From assembly GCF_021026315.1 (NCBI RefSeq), contig NZ_JAJNCX010000002.1, positions 124,001-188,000 of the forward strand: a stretch of DNA of 64,000 bases, written 5' to 3'. Positions 17,555 through 27,204 of this stretch are shown one piece after another. The notes under the pieces are model-generated. The model worked only from the letters and a program-made list of their open reading frames with translations, searched no databases and was not told where the DNA came from. Within the stretch, counting starts at the first letter, position 1. Each line of letters starts with the position of its first letter. The DNA is from Rhizobium sp. C4 (GTDB lineage Bacteria > Pseudomonadota > Alphaproteobacteria > Rhizobiales > Rhizobiaceae). A program made the translations under genes and the position numbers.

Positions 17555-18297
17555 CACGCGTCCTCCCCGAGATAGATGGCTTTGACCTGCGGGTCGCGCG
17601 CGATTTCCTCGACCGTGCCTTCGGCGAAGAGCGCACCGGCCGCCAGAACCGAAATGCGGTCGGCAAAGGAGAAGACGAGGTCCATGTCATGTTCGATCAG
17701 CACCACGGTCACGTCCTCAGGCAGAGACCGCACGATGGCGAGAACTTCCTCGCGCTCCTCTTCCGGCACGCCGGCAGCGGGTTCATCGAGCAGCAGCACC
17801 TTGGGCTTTGCGGCGATGGCAAGGGCGATTTCAAGCAATCTTTGCTTGCCATATGGCAGCAAATTTGTCGATACTGCCATAACGTGCGCGAGACGGAAGC
17901 GTTCCAGCGTCGCGAGGGCCTCTTCGGCAACATCGCGATCGGCAGCAAGCGTTCGCCAGAAGCGACGGCCATGCCCCTTGCGCTCGCCGATGGCCAGCAT
18001 CATCGACTCAAGCGGCGTCAAGTCTCCGAAGAGCTGGTTGATCTGAAATGTCCGTGACAGGCCGCGCGCGACACGGGCGTGCGCGGGCAGCGTCGTGATA
18101 TCCTCGCCGCCGAGCAGGATCTGTCCGCTGGTCGGTGCGAAGACCCCGGTGAAGAGATTGATCAGCGTCGTCTTGCCGGCGCCGTTCGGGCCGATGAGGG
18201 CGTGGCGCGCACCCTTCCGGATCGAAAGCGAGACGTCATGCGTCGCAGTAAAGCCGCCGAAACGCTTGACGAGGTTGCGGGTCTCCAGCGCCATCAT
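17554..18297 (-). CDS. branched-chain-type ABC transporter ATP-binding protein (LivG-like)
   Basis: A 247-residue ABC ATPase with Walker A GPNGAGKTT, a LivG-type degenerate signature (LPYGKQRLLEIALA) and Walker B VLLLDEP. It pairs with LivF to power the importer. Its ATG overlaps the LivM-like stop by four bases. Confidence 0.87.
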   Translation of the reverse strand: MMALETRNLVKRFGGFTATHDVSLSIRKGARHALIGPNGAGKTTLINLFTGVFAPTSGQILLGGEDITTLPAHARVARGLSRTFQINQLFGDLTPLESMMLAIGERKGHGRRFWRTLAADRDVAEEALATLERFRLAHVMAVSTNLLPYGKQRLLEIALAIAAKPKVLLLDEPAAGVPEEEREEVLAIVRSLPEDVTVVLIEHDMDLVFSFADRISVLAAGALFAEGTVEEIARDPQVKAIYLGEDA

Positions 18298-19292
18298 CGC
18301 GCATCCTCCGCCGGTTTGCCCCGCAGGCGCGCGGCAAGGAGAAGAGGCCAGCCAGTCAGCCGTTCGCGGCCGATCATGACGATCGCAACGAGGATCAGGC
18401 CGATCCAGAACATCCAGTATTGCGGTGTGGCGACCGACAGCCAGTCGCGCAGCAGCGTGAAGATGATCGCTCCGAATATGCCGCCATAGAGATAGCCCGC
18501 CCCGCCAATGACGAGGACGAGGAGAACATCGGCGGAGCGGTGAAAGGCCAGCACGTCGGGCGAGACGAAATTGGTCGTCTGTGCGAGCAGCGCGCCAGCC
18601 ATTCCCGCATAGGCCGCCGAGACCGAATAGATGGCGACGATCCGTCGCTTCGGCGAGATGCCCAGCATGGCGGCACGACGCGGGTTGCGCTTGATCGCCA
18701 TCAGCGAGAGGCCGAAGGGCGAGTTGACGATGCGTCGCGCGACGAAAGTCAGGACGATCAGCACGGCGAGGCAGTAGATGTAGCCGTTACGTCCGTAGAG
18801 ATCGAACTCGAAGAGGCCGAGAATGGGGCTCATCGAGATGCCCGAAAGCCCGTCCGCCCCGCCGGTCAGCCAGGTGGCCTGGTTGCCAAGCTCGGCCAGC
18901 AGCATGGCCACCCCGAAAGTCGTCATCAGCCGTGTGAGGTCCGAGCCGCGCAGCACGAGGAAGCTTGTGGCAAGGCCGAAGAGGCCGCTGATGAGACCGG
19001 CGAAGACAAGGCCGGTGACGGGTTCGCTGACATAATCGCGCGCCAGAATTCCAGCCGCATAGGCCCCGAGCCCGAAGAAGGCGGTATGGCCGAGTGAGAC
19101 GATGCCCGCATAGCCGAGGATGAGGTCGAGCGACACGGCGAAGAGCGCCAGGATCGCAATCTCGGTCAGGATCAGCAATTGTGAGGGCAGGATGAAGATC
19201 GCGGCGACGGCCAGAAGCCAGAGTGCGATTTCCCAGAGGCGCCACCGGTGCCTGGCATTCAGGAATTCGGAGGCCTGTGTGTGGTGGGTCAT
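18294..19292 (-). CDS. branched-chain-type ABC transporter permease (LivM-like)
   Basis: A 332-residue membrane protein with about ten hydrophobic segments and the family block GYAGIVSLGHTAFFGLGAY near residue 65. An EAA-like loop (AIKRNPRRAAMLGI) contacts the ATPases. It overlaps the LivH-like gene by four bases (ATGA). Confidence 0.87.
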   Translation of the reverse strand: MTHHTQASEFLNARHRWRLWEIALWLLAVAAIFILPSQLLILTEIAILALFAVSLDLILGYAGIVSLGHTAFFGLGAYAAGILARDYVSEPVTGLVFAGLISGLFGLATSFLVLRGSDLTRLMTTFGVAMLLAELGNQATWLTGGADGLSGISMSPILGLFEFDLYGRNGYIYCLAVLIVLTFVARRIVNSPFGLSLMAIKRNPRRAAMLGISPKRRIVAIYSVSAAYAGMAGALLAQTTNFVSPDVLAFHRSADVLLVLVIGGAGYLYGGIFGAIIFTLLRDWLSVATPQYWMFWIGLILVAIVMIGRERLTGWPLLLAARLRGKPAEDAR

Positions 19293-20149
19293 CGACGGCC
19301 CTCCCGGCTGAAGAGGCCGTTGGGCCTCAGGATCAGCACGAGGATCATCACCGCATAGATGATGAAGGCGCCGGCCTGCGGCAGATAATATTTGCCGGCG
19401 ACATCGGCGATGCCGAGAAGGAGCGCGGCGATGAAGGGGCCGGTGATGGAGGACGTTCCGCCGACCGTGACGACGATCATGAAATAGATGAGGAATTTCA
19501 GCGGGAAATTCGGATCGAGCCCCAGCATGTCGGCGCCCAGCGCGCCGCCGAGGCCGGCAAGGCCGGAGCCGAGCGCGAAGGTGAGCACGAAAATCGTCGA
19601 GACATTGATGCCGAGCCCGCGCGCCACGCGCCCGTCATCGACGGCGGCGCGGAGCTGGCTGCCGAAGCGCGTTCTGGTCAGCGCAAGCTGGAGCGCGACG
19701 ACAAGAACGGCGCAGATGAGGATGACGAAAAGCCGGCTGCGGCCGATGCCGATGCCAAAAAGATCGAGCCGGCCGCGCAGTTCGGCGGGCAGGTTGATCA
19801 GCTGCTGCTGGCCGCCCATGAAGTAATCCGCCGCCGCAATCGCCATGAAGACGAGGCCGATGGAAAACAGCACCTGGTCGAGATGCGAGGCCCGGTAAAG
19901 CCGTCGATAGAGTGTGACTTCGAGGATGGCGCCGACGAGCGCGGTCACCAGAAAGGCCGCCGGCAGGCACCAGTAGAAGGAGATGCCATAGCGGTTCATC
20001 AGGATCACGGTGACATAGCCACCCGCCATGGCGAAGGCGCCGTGGGCGAGATTGACGAAATTCATCAGCCCCAGCGTGATCGACAGGCCGCAGGCCAGGA
20101 TGAAAAGCAGCATTCCATAGGCGACGCCGTCGAACAGGATCGTCAGCAT
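19289..20149 (-). CDS. branched-chain-type ABC transporter permease (LivH-like)
   Basis: A 286-residue membrane protein with about eight hydrophobic segments. It has the LivH opening (LFDGVAYGMLLFILACGLSI) and the NFVNLAHGAFAM block. It forms the translocation channel with the LivM-like protein and follows the binding-protein gene by 70 bases. Confidence 0.87.
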   Translation of the reverse strand: MLTILFDGVAYGMLLFILACGLSITLGLMNFVNLAHGAFAMAGGYVTVILMNRYGISFYWCLPAAFLVTALVGAILEVTLYRRLYRASHLDQVLFSIGLVFMAIAAADYFMGGQQQLINLPAELRGRLDLFGIGIGRSRLFVILICAVLVVALQLALTRTRFGSQLRAAVDDGRVARGLGINVSTIFVLTFALGSGLAGLGGALGADMLGLDPNFPLKFLIYFMIVVTVGGTSSITGPFIAALLLGIADVAGKYYLPQAGAFIIYAVMILVLILRPNGLFSREGRR

Positions 20150-20219
20150 GGTCTCTCCCGGTTACACGGCGGGAGCTTCACTCCCGCCGCCGGTTTCGGA
20201 AAGATCAGTGACCTTCAGA

Positions 20220-21389
20220 TCACTTGGCGACGAAGGGGTCGTGGATCTTCTTGAAGGTGTCGAACTCGATGTTGTAGAGCTCGCCGTCCTTCTTCTCGAC
20301 CTTGCGGATATAGATATCCTGCACGATGTCGCGGGTGGCGGGATCGATGGAGATCGGCCCGCGCGGGCTTGTCCATTCCGCGCCCTTCATGGCCGTGATC
20401 AGCTTCGTTCCATCCGTGTCGCCATTGGTCTTGGCAAGCGCGGCATAGGCCAGATGCATGGCATCAAAGCCACCAACGGCCATGAAATTCGGCCTTATCT
20501 TGGCGGTGTCCTTCACCTGCTTCACGAAGGCCTTGTTTTCCGGGCTGTCATGGGCGGCCGAATAGAAATGGCCGGTGATGACCCCGAGCGCCGGATCGCC
20601 GATGGCGCCGAGCAGATCGTCGTCCGTCACGTCGCCCGTGGCGATCAGCTTGATGCCTGCATCCGCCAGACCGCGATCGACGAACTGCTTCATGAACAGC
20701 GAGCCGACGCCTGCCGGCACGAAGACGAAAACGGCATCCGGCTTGGCGTCGCGCACACGCTGCAGGAAGGGCGCGAAATCAGGGTTCTGCAGCGGCACAC
20801 GCACCGCCTCGACAATCTCGCCGCCATCCTTCTTGAACTCGTCGGTGAAGCCCTTTTCGATATCATGACCCGGACCATAATCCGTGACGAGGGTGACGAC
20901 CCGTTTCAGGCCATTCTTCGCCGCCCAGGTGGCGACGGGAACGGCCGATTGCGGCCCGGCCATGGAGGTGCGGGCGAAGTAATCCGACTTCGACATGATG
21001 GCCGATGTCGTGGCAGAGGTGATGATCGCCGGGACCTTCGCCTGGCTGATGACCGGGGCGACCGCCATGGCGAGCGGCGTGAGGCCGAAGCCCATCAGCA
21101 TCGATACCTTGTCGTTGACAATCAGCTCCTGCGCGATGCGGCGTGTCTGGTCCGCCGTGCCGGCATCGTCGCGCAGCACGATCTCGACCTTCTTGCCGCC
21201 GGCCGTGTCGCCATTGAGTGCCATGTATGCACGAACGCCGGCTTCAACCTGCCGGCCTGTCGAGGCGAATGGTCCGGTCATTGGCAGGATCAGGCCGATT
21301 TTGACCGTATCGGCCGCCATTGACGGTGCTGCCGCCGACAGCATGGCAATTGCCGCTGCGCTTGCGATGAGATGACGTCTGGTGATCAT
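20220..21389 (-). CDS. ABC transporter substrate-binding protein (Liv/HAAT type)
   Basis: A 389-residue periplasmic binding protein. Residues 1-26 are a signal peptide (MITRRHLIAS..., hydrophobic core, ASMA-like cleavage), with a twin-arginine pair. The mature part starts DTVKIGLILPMTGPFASTG, typical of type 1 periplasmic-binding folds. I choose the ATG at 21389 because GGGAGG is eight bases upstream; the ATG at 21395 is too close to it. An ATGTATACAT operator lies about 115 bases upstream. The regulon suggests a methoxylated or hydroxylated benzoate as ligand. Confidence 0.85.
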   Translation of the reverse strand: MITRRHLIASAAAIAMLSAAAPSMAADTVKIGLILPMTGPFASTGRQVEAGVRAYMALNGDTAGGKKVEIVLRDDAGTADQTRRIAQELIVNDKVSMLMGFGLTPLAMAVAPVISQAKVPAIITSATTSAIMSKSDYFARTSMAGPQSAVPVATWAAKNGLKRVVTLVTDYGPGHDIEKGFTDEFKKDGGEIVEAVRVPLQNPDFAPFLQRVRDAKPDAVFVFVPAGVGSLFMKQFVDRGLADAGIKLIATGDVTDDDLLGAIGDPALGVITGHFYSAAHDSPENKAFVKQVKDTAKIRPNFMAVGGFDAMHLAYAALAKTNGDTDGTKLITAMKGAEWTSPRGPISIDPATRDIVQDIYIRKVEKKDGELYNIEFDTFKKIHDPFVAK

Positions 21390-21813
21390 GTGCATTTCCT
21401 CCCGTTTGTCGTTTCGACAAGCTGATCGCCAGCGGCAAATCCGGAACGGAAAGAGCGCTCCTCCAAGCACTTTCCCTGAGCGATCGCTCCATGATGGTTG
21501 TCAATGTATACATACATATCAGGGGTGCACAAGATACGTTCTTGAGCCACGGGCCGGTTGTGGGCGCCCCGCTGACCGGGCAACCTGCGAAGAATTTGCC
21601 GTCCGGCCGCCGTGTTCCACATTCAGGCCGCCCCTGCCGGCGGTCCGCAAGGCATGTGCTGGCAACATCGAGAAATCGGTGCCATTCCGGGGCGAGGGCC
21701 GGGGCGTTGTGTTGTGCTGGCAGGCAATTTGCCCGGATTGCATTGGATGCTGGCAGATGAGACTGTCAGGTCCGGAACACGCAACTCTGTTTGATGGAAG
21801 GTTGGCAGGCGCA
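21390..21813. other. 424-base divergent intergenic region with a regulatory palindrome
   Basis: The stretch separates the importer operon (minus) from the SDR gene (plus). It holds one ATGTATACAT site at 21504-21513 followed by a partial repeat ACATATC. I see no convincing coding frame; the open frames here lack a ribosome-binding site and family features. Confidence 0.6.
21504..21513. promoter_or_regulatory. ATGTATACAT operator, importer/SDR promoter region
   Basis: Third perfect copy of the palindrome. It lies about 115 bases upstream of the substrate-binding protein start and 300 bases upstream of the divergent SDR gene. It links the importer to the demethylase and metF-like genes. Confidence 0.65.
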
Positions 21814-22590
21814 ATGGACCTCGGCTTGGATCGCAAAATCGTTCTGGTCACCGGCGGATCGAAAGGCATAGGACTGGCGACTGCGTCGCTGTTCTCCAGC
21901 GAAGGGGCTGCCGTTGCCATCTGCTCACGCAATGAGGCCAATATACATGCGGCACTGACCCGTCTTCCGGGCGCCCGTGGCTACGCCGCCGATCTCTCCC
22001 GCGACGAGGATGCCCGCCGCATGGTGGAAGCGGTCGAGGCCGAGATGGGACCGATCGATATCCTCGTCAACTGTGCCGGTGCGGCAAAGCGCACGCCCGT
22101 TGACGACCTGACGCCTGCCGCGTGGCGGGCGGCCATGGATGCGAAATACTTCACCTATATCAATGTCATCGACCCTGTCGTGAAGCGCATGGGAGCACGA
22201 GGGACCGGTGTGATCATCAACGTGATCGGCAATGGCGGCAAGACGGCCTCGCCCACACATCTCGCCGGTGGTGCGGCCAATGCGGCGCTGATGCTTGCGA
22301 CCGTCGGGTTGGCAACGGCCTATGCCAGCAAGGGCGTGCGCGTCATCGGGCTCAACCCCGGCCTCACCGAGACGGATCGCGTGGCCGAGGGGCTGAAGGC
22401 CGAGGCACGACAGGGAAATGTCAGCGAGAAGGAGGCGCGCGAGGCAGCACTCAAGCGCATTCCCATGGGCCGTCTGGCTTCACCGGAAGAGATTGCGCAG
22501 ATGGCTGTCTTCCTGGCCTCGGGGCAGGCGAGCTACGTGACGGGCGCCATCATCGGCATGGACGGTGCCCAGACTGCGACAGTCATCTGA
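21814..22590 (+). CDS. SDR-family protein lacking the canonical Tyr-x3-Lys pair
   Basis: A 258-residue Rossmann protein with the SDR cofactor motif TGGSKGIG and NCAG. Where classical SDRs have Tyr-x-x-x-Lys, this protein reads THLAGGAANAALML, with His in place and no lysine, so the usual proton relay is missing. The C-terminus (SYVTGAIIGMDGAQ) is normal. The ATG at 21814 is the first that keeps the Rossmann start. It may use another acid/base group or be a non-redox isomerase or hydratase. It diverges from the importer operon. Confidence 0.8.
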   Translation: MDLGLDRKIVLVTGGSKGIGLATASLFSSEGAAVAICSRNEANIHAALTRLPGARGYAADLSRDEDARRMVEAVEAEMGPIDILVNCAGAAKRTPVDDLTPAAWRAAMDAKYFTYINVIDPVVKRMGARGTGVIINVIGNGGKTASPTHLAGGAANAALMLATVGLATAYASKGVRVIGLNPGLTETDRVAEGLKAEARQGNVSEKEAREAALKRIPMGRLASPEEIAQMAVFLASGQASYVTGAIIGMDGAQTATVI

Positions 22591-22626
22591 GCGTCTGCGA
22601 GGCCATCGCGGATCTGGTCCGGACCG

Positions 22627-23394
22627 TCAGTCCGCCGTCCAACCCCCGTCGACGACGAGTGACGTGCCGGTCATGAGCGACGAGGCGTCGGACGCCAGGA
22701 AAACGACGGCGCCCATGATGTCCTCGACCTGGCCGAGCCTGCTGAGCTTGATCTTTTCGAGCACGCTTTGCAGGAAGGCCCTGTTCTCGAAGAAGGGTTT
22801 GGTCAGCGGCGTTTCGATGAAGGTCGGCGCGATCGTGTTGGAGCGGATCCCATACTGTGCGAGGTCCAGCGCCATGGCCTTGTTCAGGCCTTCGATCGCC
22901 CATTTGGACGCGCAATAGAGCGTCCGGTCTGGTCCGCCCACATGGCCCATCTGTGAACCCATGTGGATGATCGAGCCTCTGATGCCAGCCGTGACCATGC
23001 CTTTGGCGACGGCCTGGGCAACGAAATAGGCGGCCTTAAGGTTGAGATCGAGAACGGCATCGAAGTCGTCCTCGCTCGTCTCGGTCATCGGCTTGGGCCT
23101 GTTGGTTCCCGCGTTGTTGACGAGAATATCAAAGGGCCCGCAGGTTTCGATCCGCGCCGAGGTTTCCCGGATGTCCATGACATCGAGGGGCAGATGCTCG
23201 GCACTACCATTCGCCTCCCGAATGGCGTTGGCGGCTGCGGCAATCTCGCTCTCCGACCGTGCCGCAAGCACGACATGGGCGCCGGCTTCAGCCAGCGCTG
23301 CGGCCGCCGCAAGGCCGATGCCGCGGCCCGCCCCGGTCACCAGCGCCCGGCGGCCATCGAGCCGGAAGGACGGCGTTTTCGGCAGCGCGATCAC
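22627..23394 (-). CDS. SDR family NAD(P)-dependent oxidoreductase
   Basis: A 255-residue classical [11 protein letters not shown] cofactor loop, NNAG, a Ser in GSQMGHVGG and the catalytic YCASK. The start is a GTG at 23394 that overlaps the stop of the HisD-like gene (GTGA), so it is the last gene of the operon beginning at leuC-like 29263. It oxidises or reduces a hydroxyl or keto group; substrate unknown. Confidence 0.85.
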   Translation of the reverse strand: MIALPKTPSFRLDGRRALVTGAGRGIGLAAAAALAEAGAHVVLAARSESEIAAAANAIREANGSAEHLPLDVMDIRETSARIETCGPFDILVNNAGTNRPKPMTETSEDDFDAVLDLNLKAAYFVAQAVAKGMVTAGIRGSIIHMGSQMGHVGGPDRTLYCASKWAIEGLNKAMALDLAQYGIRSNTIAPTFIETPLTKPFFENRAFLQSVLEKIKLSRLGQVEDIMGAVVFLASDASSLMTGTSLVVDGGWTAD

Positions 23395-24710
23395 GCTGCC
23401 CCCTTTTCTTCGGCGCGGCCAGCGTAGGGAACGTTGTCACCACCGTAGCGACGGACGCGGACGTTCGCCTGTTCGGCATGACCCTTGAAGCCTTCGAGAT
23501 CGCAAAGCCGCGAGCAGTAGCGGCCGATCATCGCCGAGGCCTCGTCAGTCAGCACCTTCTGGTAGGTGCAGGTCTTGAGGAACTTTCCGACCCAAAGCCC
23601 ACCTGTATAGCGCGCAGCCTTCTTCGTCGGCAGCGTGTGGTTCGTGCCGATCACCTTGTCCCCATAGGCGACGTTGGTGCGCGGACCGAGGAAGAGCGCG
23701 CCGTAGTTCTTCATGTTGGTGAGGAAATAGTCCGGATCCCGGGTCATGACCTGAACGTGTTCCGAGGCGATTTCGTCGGCGATCTTCACCATCTCCTCGT
23801 CGCTGTCGGCCACGATGACCTGGCCGAAGGCGGCCCAGGACTTCGATGCAATATCAGCCGTCGGCAGGATCTTCAGGAGCCGATCGATCTCTGCCATGGT
23901 TTCGCGGGCTAGCTTCTCCGAAGTCGTCAGAAGGATGGCCGGGCTGTCCGGGCCGTGCTCCGCCTGACCGAGAAGATCGGTGGCGCACATTTCGCCATCG
24001 ACAGTTTCATCGGCAATCACCAGCGTTTCCGTCGGACCGGCAAAGAGATCGATGCCGACGCGGCCGAAGAGCTGGCGCTTGGCTTCCGCCACGAAGGCAT
24101 TTCCGGGGCCCACCAGCATGTCGACGGGCGCGATCGACTTCGTGCCGAGCGCCATCGCGCCGACCGCCTGGATGCCGCCAAGCGCATAGATTTCATCCGC
24201 GCCGCCGAGATGCTGGGCCGCAACGATGGCAGGCGCGAGTGCGCCCTTGTAGGGCGGCGCGCAGGTGACCACGCGCGGCACCCCGGCGACCTTGGCGGTG
24301 ATGACGGACATGTGCGCGGAGGCGAGGAGCGGGTACTTGCCGCCCGGCACATAGCAGCCGGCAGCCTGTATCGGGATGTTCTTGTGGCCCAGAATGATGC
24401 CCGGCAGCGCCTCGACCTCGACGTCCTGAAGTGCTGCGCGCTGGATCTGCGCAAAATTGCGCACCTGCGCCTGGGCGAACTCGATGTCTTCGATATCGCG
24501 CTTCGACAGCGAATTCAGACAGCCGTCGATCTCCGCCTTGGTCAGCCGGTAGTCGTCGCGGTCCCATCCGTCGAACTTGATGGACAGCTCGCGCACAGCC
24601 TCGTCGCCGCGCTTTTCGATGTCGGCCAGCGTCGCTTCGACGACCTCGCGAACCTTGCGATCGTTTTCGGCGACGCTGCTCGCCTCCATGCCGCGCTTCA
24701 AATATTTCAT
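23391..24710 (-). CDS. histidinol dehydrogenase family protein (HisD-like, catabolic)
   Basis: A 439-residue HisD-family enzyme. Zinc ligands and catalytic residues of HisD are all kept: Gln249, His252 (QAEHGP), Glu317-His318, Asp351 and His411. Such enzymes oxidise a primary alcohol by two NAD steps to a carboxylate. Outside histidine operons the family includes sulfopropanediol dehydrogenase (HpsN). No his gene is near, and the gene sits in a catabolic operon, so a hydroxymethyl-to-carboxylate step on the pathway substrate is likely. The ATG at 24710 has GAGGAGG upstream. Confidence 0.8.
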   Translation of the reverse strand: MKYLKRGMEASSVAENDRKVREVVEATLADIEKRGDEAVRELSIKFDGWDRDDYRLTKAEIDGCLNSLSKRDIEDIEFAQAQVRNFAQIQRAALQDVEVEALPGIILGHKNIPIQAAGCYVPGGKYPLLASAHMSVITAKVAGVPRVVTCAPPYKGALAPAIVAAQHLGGADEIYALGGIQAVGAMALGTKSIAPVDMLVGPGNAFVAEAKRQLFGRVGIDLFAGPTETLVIADETVDGEMCATDLLGQAEHGPDSPAILLTTSEKLARETMAEIDRLLKILPTADIASKSWAAFGQVIVADSDEEMVKIADEIASEHVQVMTRDPDYFLTNMKNYGALFLGPRTNVAYGDKVIGTNHTLPTKKAARYTGGLWVGKFLKTCTYQKVLTDEASAMIGRYCSRLCDLEGFKGHAEQANVRVRRYGGDNVPYAGRAEEKGAA

Positions 24711-24749
24711 CGTCTTCCTCCTCAATGTGGTGGCACAGGCAGGCTGGTG

Positions 24750-25694
24750 TCAGTTGATGGGGTCCGGAACGTCGCGCTTCATGCGGCGCAGCGCCAGGAT
24801 GCGTCCGTCGCGCCAGGCCTGACGGGCTGAAATGGCGTCGAGTGGTATCCGTTCGCAGAGGCTTGCATGGGCGCTTGCGATCTGTTTGTCGGTCCATTCA
24901 TAATTTGTGCGGGCCGATTGTCCGAGATGGCGCATCATGGGACCCAGGCGATCCACAAATCCCTGCATCCCGTCCGGTGCATTGAGATGCGCGACCTCGA
25001 ACGGACCGATCGAGGCCCAGCGCAGGGCCAGTCCGTCGGTGAGGACCGCATCGATATCTTCCGGATCGCAATAGCCCTCGCCGACAAGATGAAGCGCCTC
25101 TGCAACAAGGGTGAATTGCAGGCGATTGAGGATGAAGCCGTCGATTTCCTTCTTGAGCACGATCGGTTTCATGCCGATCTTGCTCATGAACGCCCTTGCC
25201 TTCGCAATGGTCTCGGCCGAGGTCCATGTCGTGCCGCAGAGCTCGACGAGCGGGATCAGCGAGGGCGGGTTCACCGGATGGACGACCAGCGCGCGTTCCG
25301 GATGCGCAATTGCGCCCATGAAATCCGAGCCGGGCAGGGCCGATGTGGAGGAAGCCAGAATGCACGCGCTGTCGGCAAGGGCGGCAATTTCGGCAAAGAC
25401 TTGCCGCTTGACGTCGAGATCCTCGCGGACGCTTTCCTGAACGTAGGTCGCGCCGGAGACGGCCGCACCGATGGACGCGACCGGTTCAATGCGTGCCATC
25501 ACGGTCTCCACGGGGTCGTCGAGAAGACCGTTTTCGGCAAAAAGTTCGAGGGTGCGCCGCGCGCCGGCAAGAGCCCGCCCGGCGGCTTCGCCGGGCAGAC
25601 TGTCATAGAGGCGAACATCATGGCCGGCGCGGGCAAAGACGACGGCCCAGGCGCGCCCGACCGTGCCGGCCCCGATGCAGGCGACGGTCGTCAT
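24750..25694 (-). CDS. 3-hydroxyacyl-CoA dehydrogenase family protein (lambda-crystallin/L-gulonate dehydrogenase-like)
   Basis: A 314-residue two-domain dehydrogenase with a Rossmann start (CIGAGTVGRAWAVVFARAGH), the ASSTSALP and HPVNPP segments with the catalytic histidine, and a helical C-terminal domain. The length and lack of a CoA-binding region fit the lambda-crystallin branch, which oxidises free hydroxy acids such as L-gulonate or carnitine. The ATG at 25694 overlaps the lyase stop (ATGA). Confidence 0.82.
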   Translation of the reverse strand: MTTVACIGAGTVGRAWAVVFARAGHDVRLYDSLPGEAAGRALAGARRTLELFAENGLLDDPVETVMARIEPVASIGAAVSGATYVQESVREDLDVKRQVFAEIAALADSACILASSTSALPGSDFMGAIAHPERALVVHPVNPPSLIPLVELCGTTWTSAETIAKARAFMSKIGMKPIVLKKEIDGFILNRLQFTLVAEALHLVGEGYCDPEDIDAVLTDGLALRWASIGPFEVAHLNAPDGMQGFVDRLGPMMRHLGQSARTNYEWTDKQIASAHASLCERIPLDAISARQAWRDGRILALRRMKRDVPDPIN

Positions 25695-26569
25695 TTTGCC
25701 ACCACGGCGTCGCGCGCCCAGCGACGTTCGAAGCTCCAGACATCCTCGAAGCCGATCAGCGAATTGAATTCGGAGAAGTTGAACAGGGGGGATTTCGGCG
25801 AGTCCGACGTGCCTTCGGTCTTCAGGATGCTCAATGCGTTCTCTGCAGCGGCAGCTGCGGCAAGGCCAGTGGCCGAAGGGTAGATCGCGAGCTTGTAGCC
25901 GATGTCTGCAAGTTCCTTTGCCGACCTGATCGGCGTGCGTCCGCCATCGGCCATGTTTGCCATCATCGGCTGCGGCACCCGGCGGCAGGCGTCGCGCATT
26001 TCCTCTTCGCTTTCCAGCGCTTCCAGGAAGACGATGTCCGCGCCCGCCTCGCCATAGGCGAGCCCGCGCTTCAATGCGCCCTCGAAGCCCTCGGGCTGAC
26101 GCGCGTCGGTGCGGGCGATGATGAGCATGTCGGGGTTCTTGCGCGCCTCGACCGCAACCTTGATCTTTTCGACCATGTCGATGGTCGGCACGACACGCTT
26201 GAACGGCGTGTGCCCGCATTTCTTCGGGAATTCCTGATCCTCGATCTGGATCGCCGCGACGCCAGCCTCTTCGTAGCCGCGCACCGTGTGGTGAACATTG
26301 AGAAGTCCGCCATATCCGGTGTCGGCATCGGCGATGACGGCTGCATTCGTTGTCCGGCACAGGGTGGCGACGCGATCGAGCATCTGCGTATAGCTCGCAA
26401 TGCCGGCGTCCGGCAGGCCGTAGGCCGAAGCGGTCATCCAGTAGCCTGACGCATAGACGAAGTCGAAGCCGACCTTGTTGGAGACCACCGCCGTGATCAT
26501 GTCATGGATGCCCGGTGCGACCACGAACTGGCCGGATGCGAGGGCTGCTTTCAGATTGGGCTTGCTCAT
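25691..26569 (-). CDS. isocitrate lyase/PEP mutase family C-C lyase
   Basis: A 292-residue member of the ICL/PEP-mutase superfamily. The lyase signature KKCGH is at residues 116-120, with metal residues in ADADTGYGG (Asp81, Asp83) and IEDQ (Glu110, Asp111). The KxCGH form marks a true lyase rather than a phosphonomutase. Relatives split 2-methylisocitrate, 2,3-dimethylmalate or oxaloacetate. Next to a LeuCD-type hydratase, a dimethylmalate- or citramalate-like hydroxydicarboxylate is a reasonable substrate. Overlaps both neighbours by four bases. Confidence 0.85.
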   Translation of the reverse strand: MSKPNLKAALASGQFVVAPGIHDMITAVVSNKVGFDFVYASGYWMTASAYGLPDAGIASYTQMLDRVATLCRTTNAAVIADADTGYGGLLNVHHTVRGYEEAGVAAIQIEDQEFPKKCGHTPFKRVVPTIDMVEKIKVAVEARKNPDMLIIARTDARQPEGFEGALKRGLAYGEAGADIVFLEALESEEEMRDACRRVPQPMMANMADGGRTPIRSAKELADIGYKLAIYPSATGLAAAAAAENALSILKTEGTSDSPKSPLFNFSEFNSLIGFEDVWSFERRWARDAVVAK

Positions 26570-27204
26570 GCTGTCTTTCCTAGATTTGCAAGATAGGTGA
26601 GCACTTCGGCCTCCCGCACGACGTCGCCATACTTGGCATCCATATCGAACAGGTTGGCTTCGTGCGGCGCGGGGTGGCGATCACCGACCGCGTCGCGGAC
26701 GATGATCGGGATGAAGCCGTGGGAGCAGCAATCGACGCAGGTGGCGCGGACGCAGCCGGAGGTCGAAACGCCGGTGTGAATGACCGTGTCGACGCCGAGC
26801 GTCGTCAGCGTGGACGCGAGCGATGTGCCGAAGAAGGCGGAAGGGTACTGCTTGGAGATGACGAGTTCGTCTTCCCGCGGAACCAGGCCCTTGGGCCAGG
26901 CGCCCATGGGGCTGCCCTCGACGAAGTTATGCAACGTCATCGATTTTTGATAAAAGCGACCGCCATTGAGCACGCTCTTGTTGTAGACGACATTGGTATA
27001 GATGACCGGCACGCCTGCATCGCGTGCGGCGGCCTGGAGCCTGAGCGCGGAGGCGAGTGCGTCCTCGACATCGGCAAAAAGCGCGCAGCCACGGTCGAAA
27101 TAGGCCTCTACAAAGTCGATCATCAGGAGAACGGGCCGCTTTCCGAAGCCGATCCGCTTGCCGAAAGCGCCCTGATAATTGGATGAAAGGTCCTGGTCGG
27201 TCAT
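26566..27204 (-). CDS. isochorismatase-like amidase (N-carbamoylsarcosine/maleamate amidohydrolase type)
   Basis: A 212-residue cysteine hydrolase. The triad is Asp30 (LLMIDF), Lys118 (VISKQYPSAFFGT) and Cys151 (TGVSTSGCVRAT); the late DRHPAPHEANLFDMDAKYGDV block is typical of N-carbamoylsarcosine amidase and maleamate amidohydrolase. It removes ammonia (or carbamate) from an open-chain amide. With a HyuAB-type ring opener across the promoter it forms the two-step opening of a cyclic amide, imide or hydantoin. Confidence 0.85.
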   Translation of the reverse strand: MTDQDLSSNYQGAFGKRIGFGKRPVLLMIDFVEAYFDRGCALFADVEDALASALRLQAAARDAGVPVIYTNVVYNKSVLNGGRFYQKSMTLHNFVEGSPMGAWPKGLVPREDELVISKQYPSAFFGTSLASTLTTLGVDTVIHTGVSTSGCVRATCVDCCSHGFIPIIVRDAVGDRHPAPHEANLFDMDAKYGDVVREAEVLTYLANLGKTA

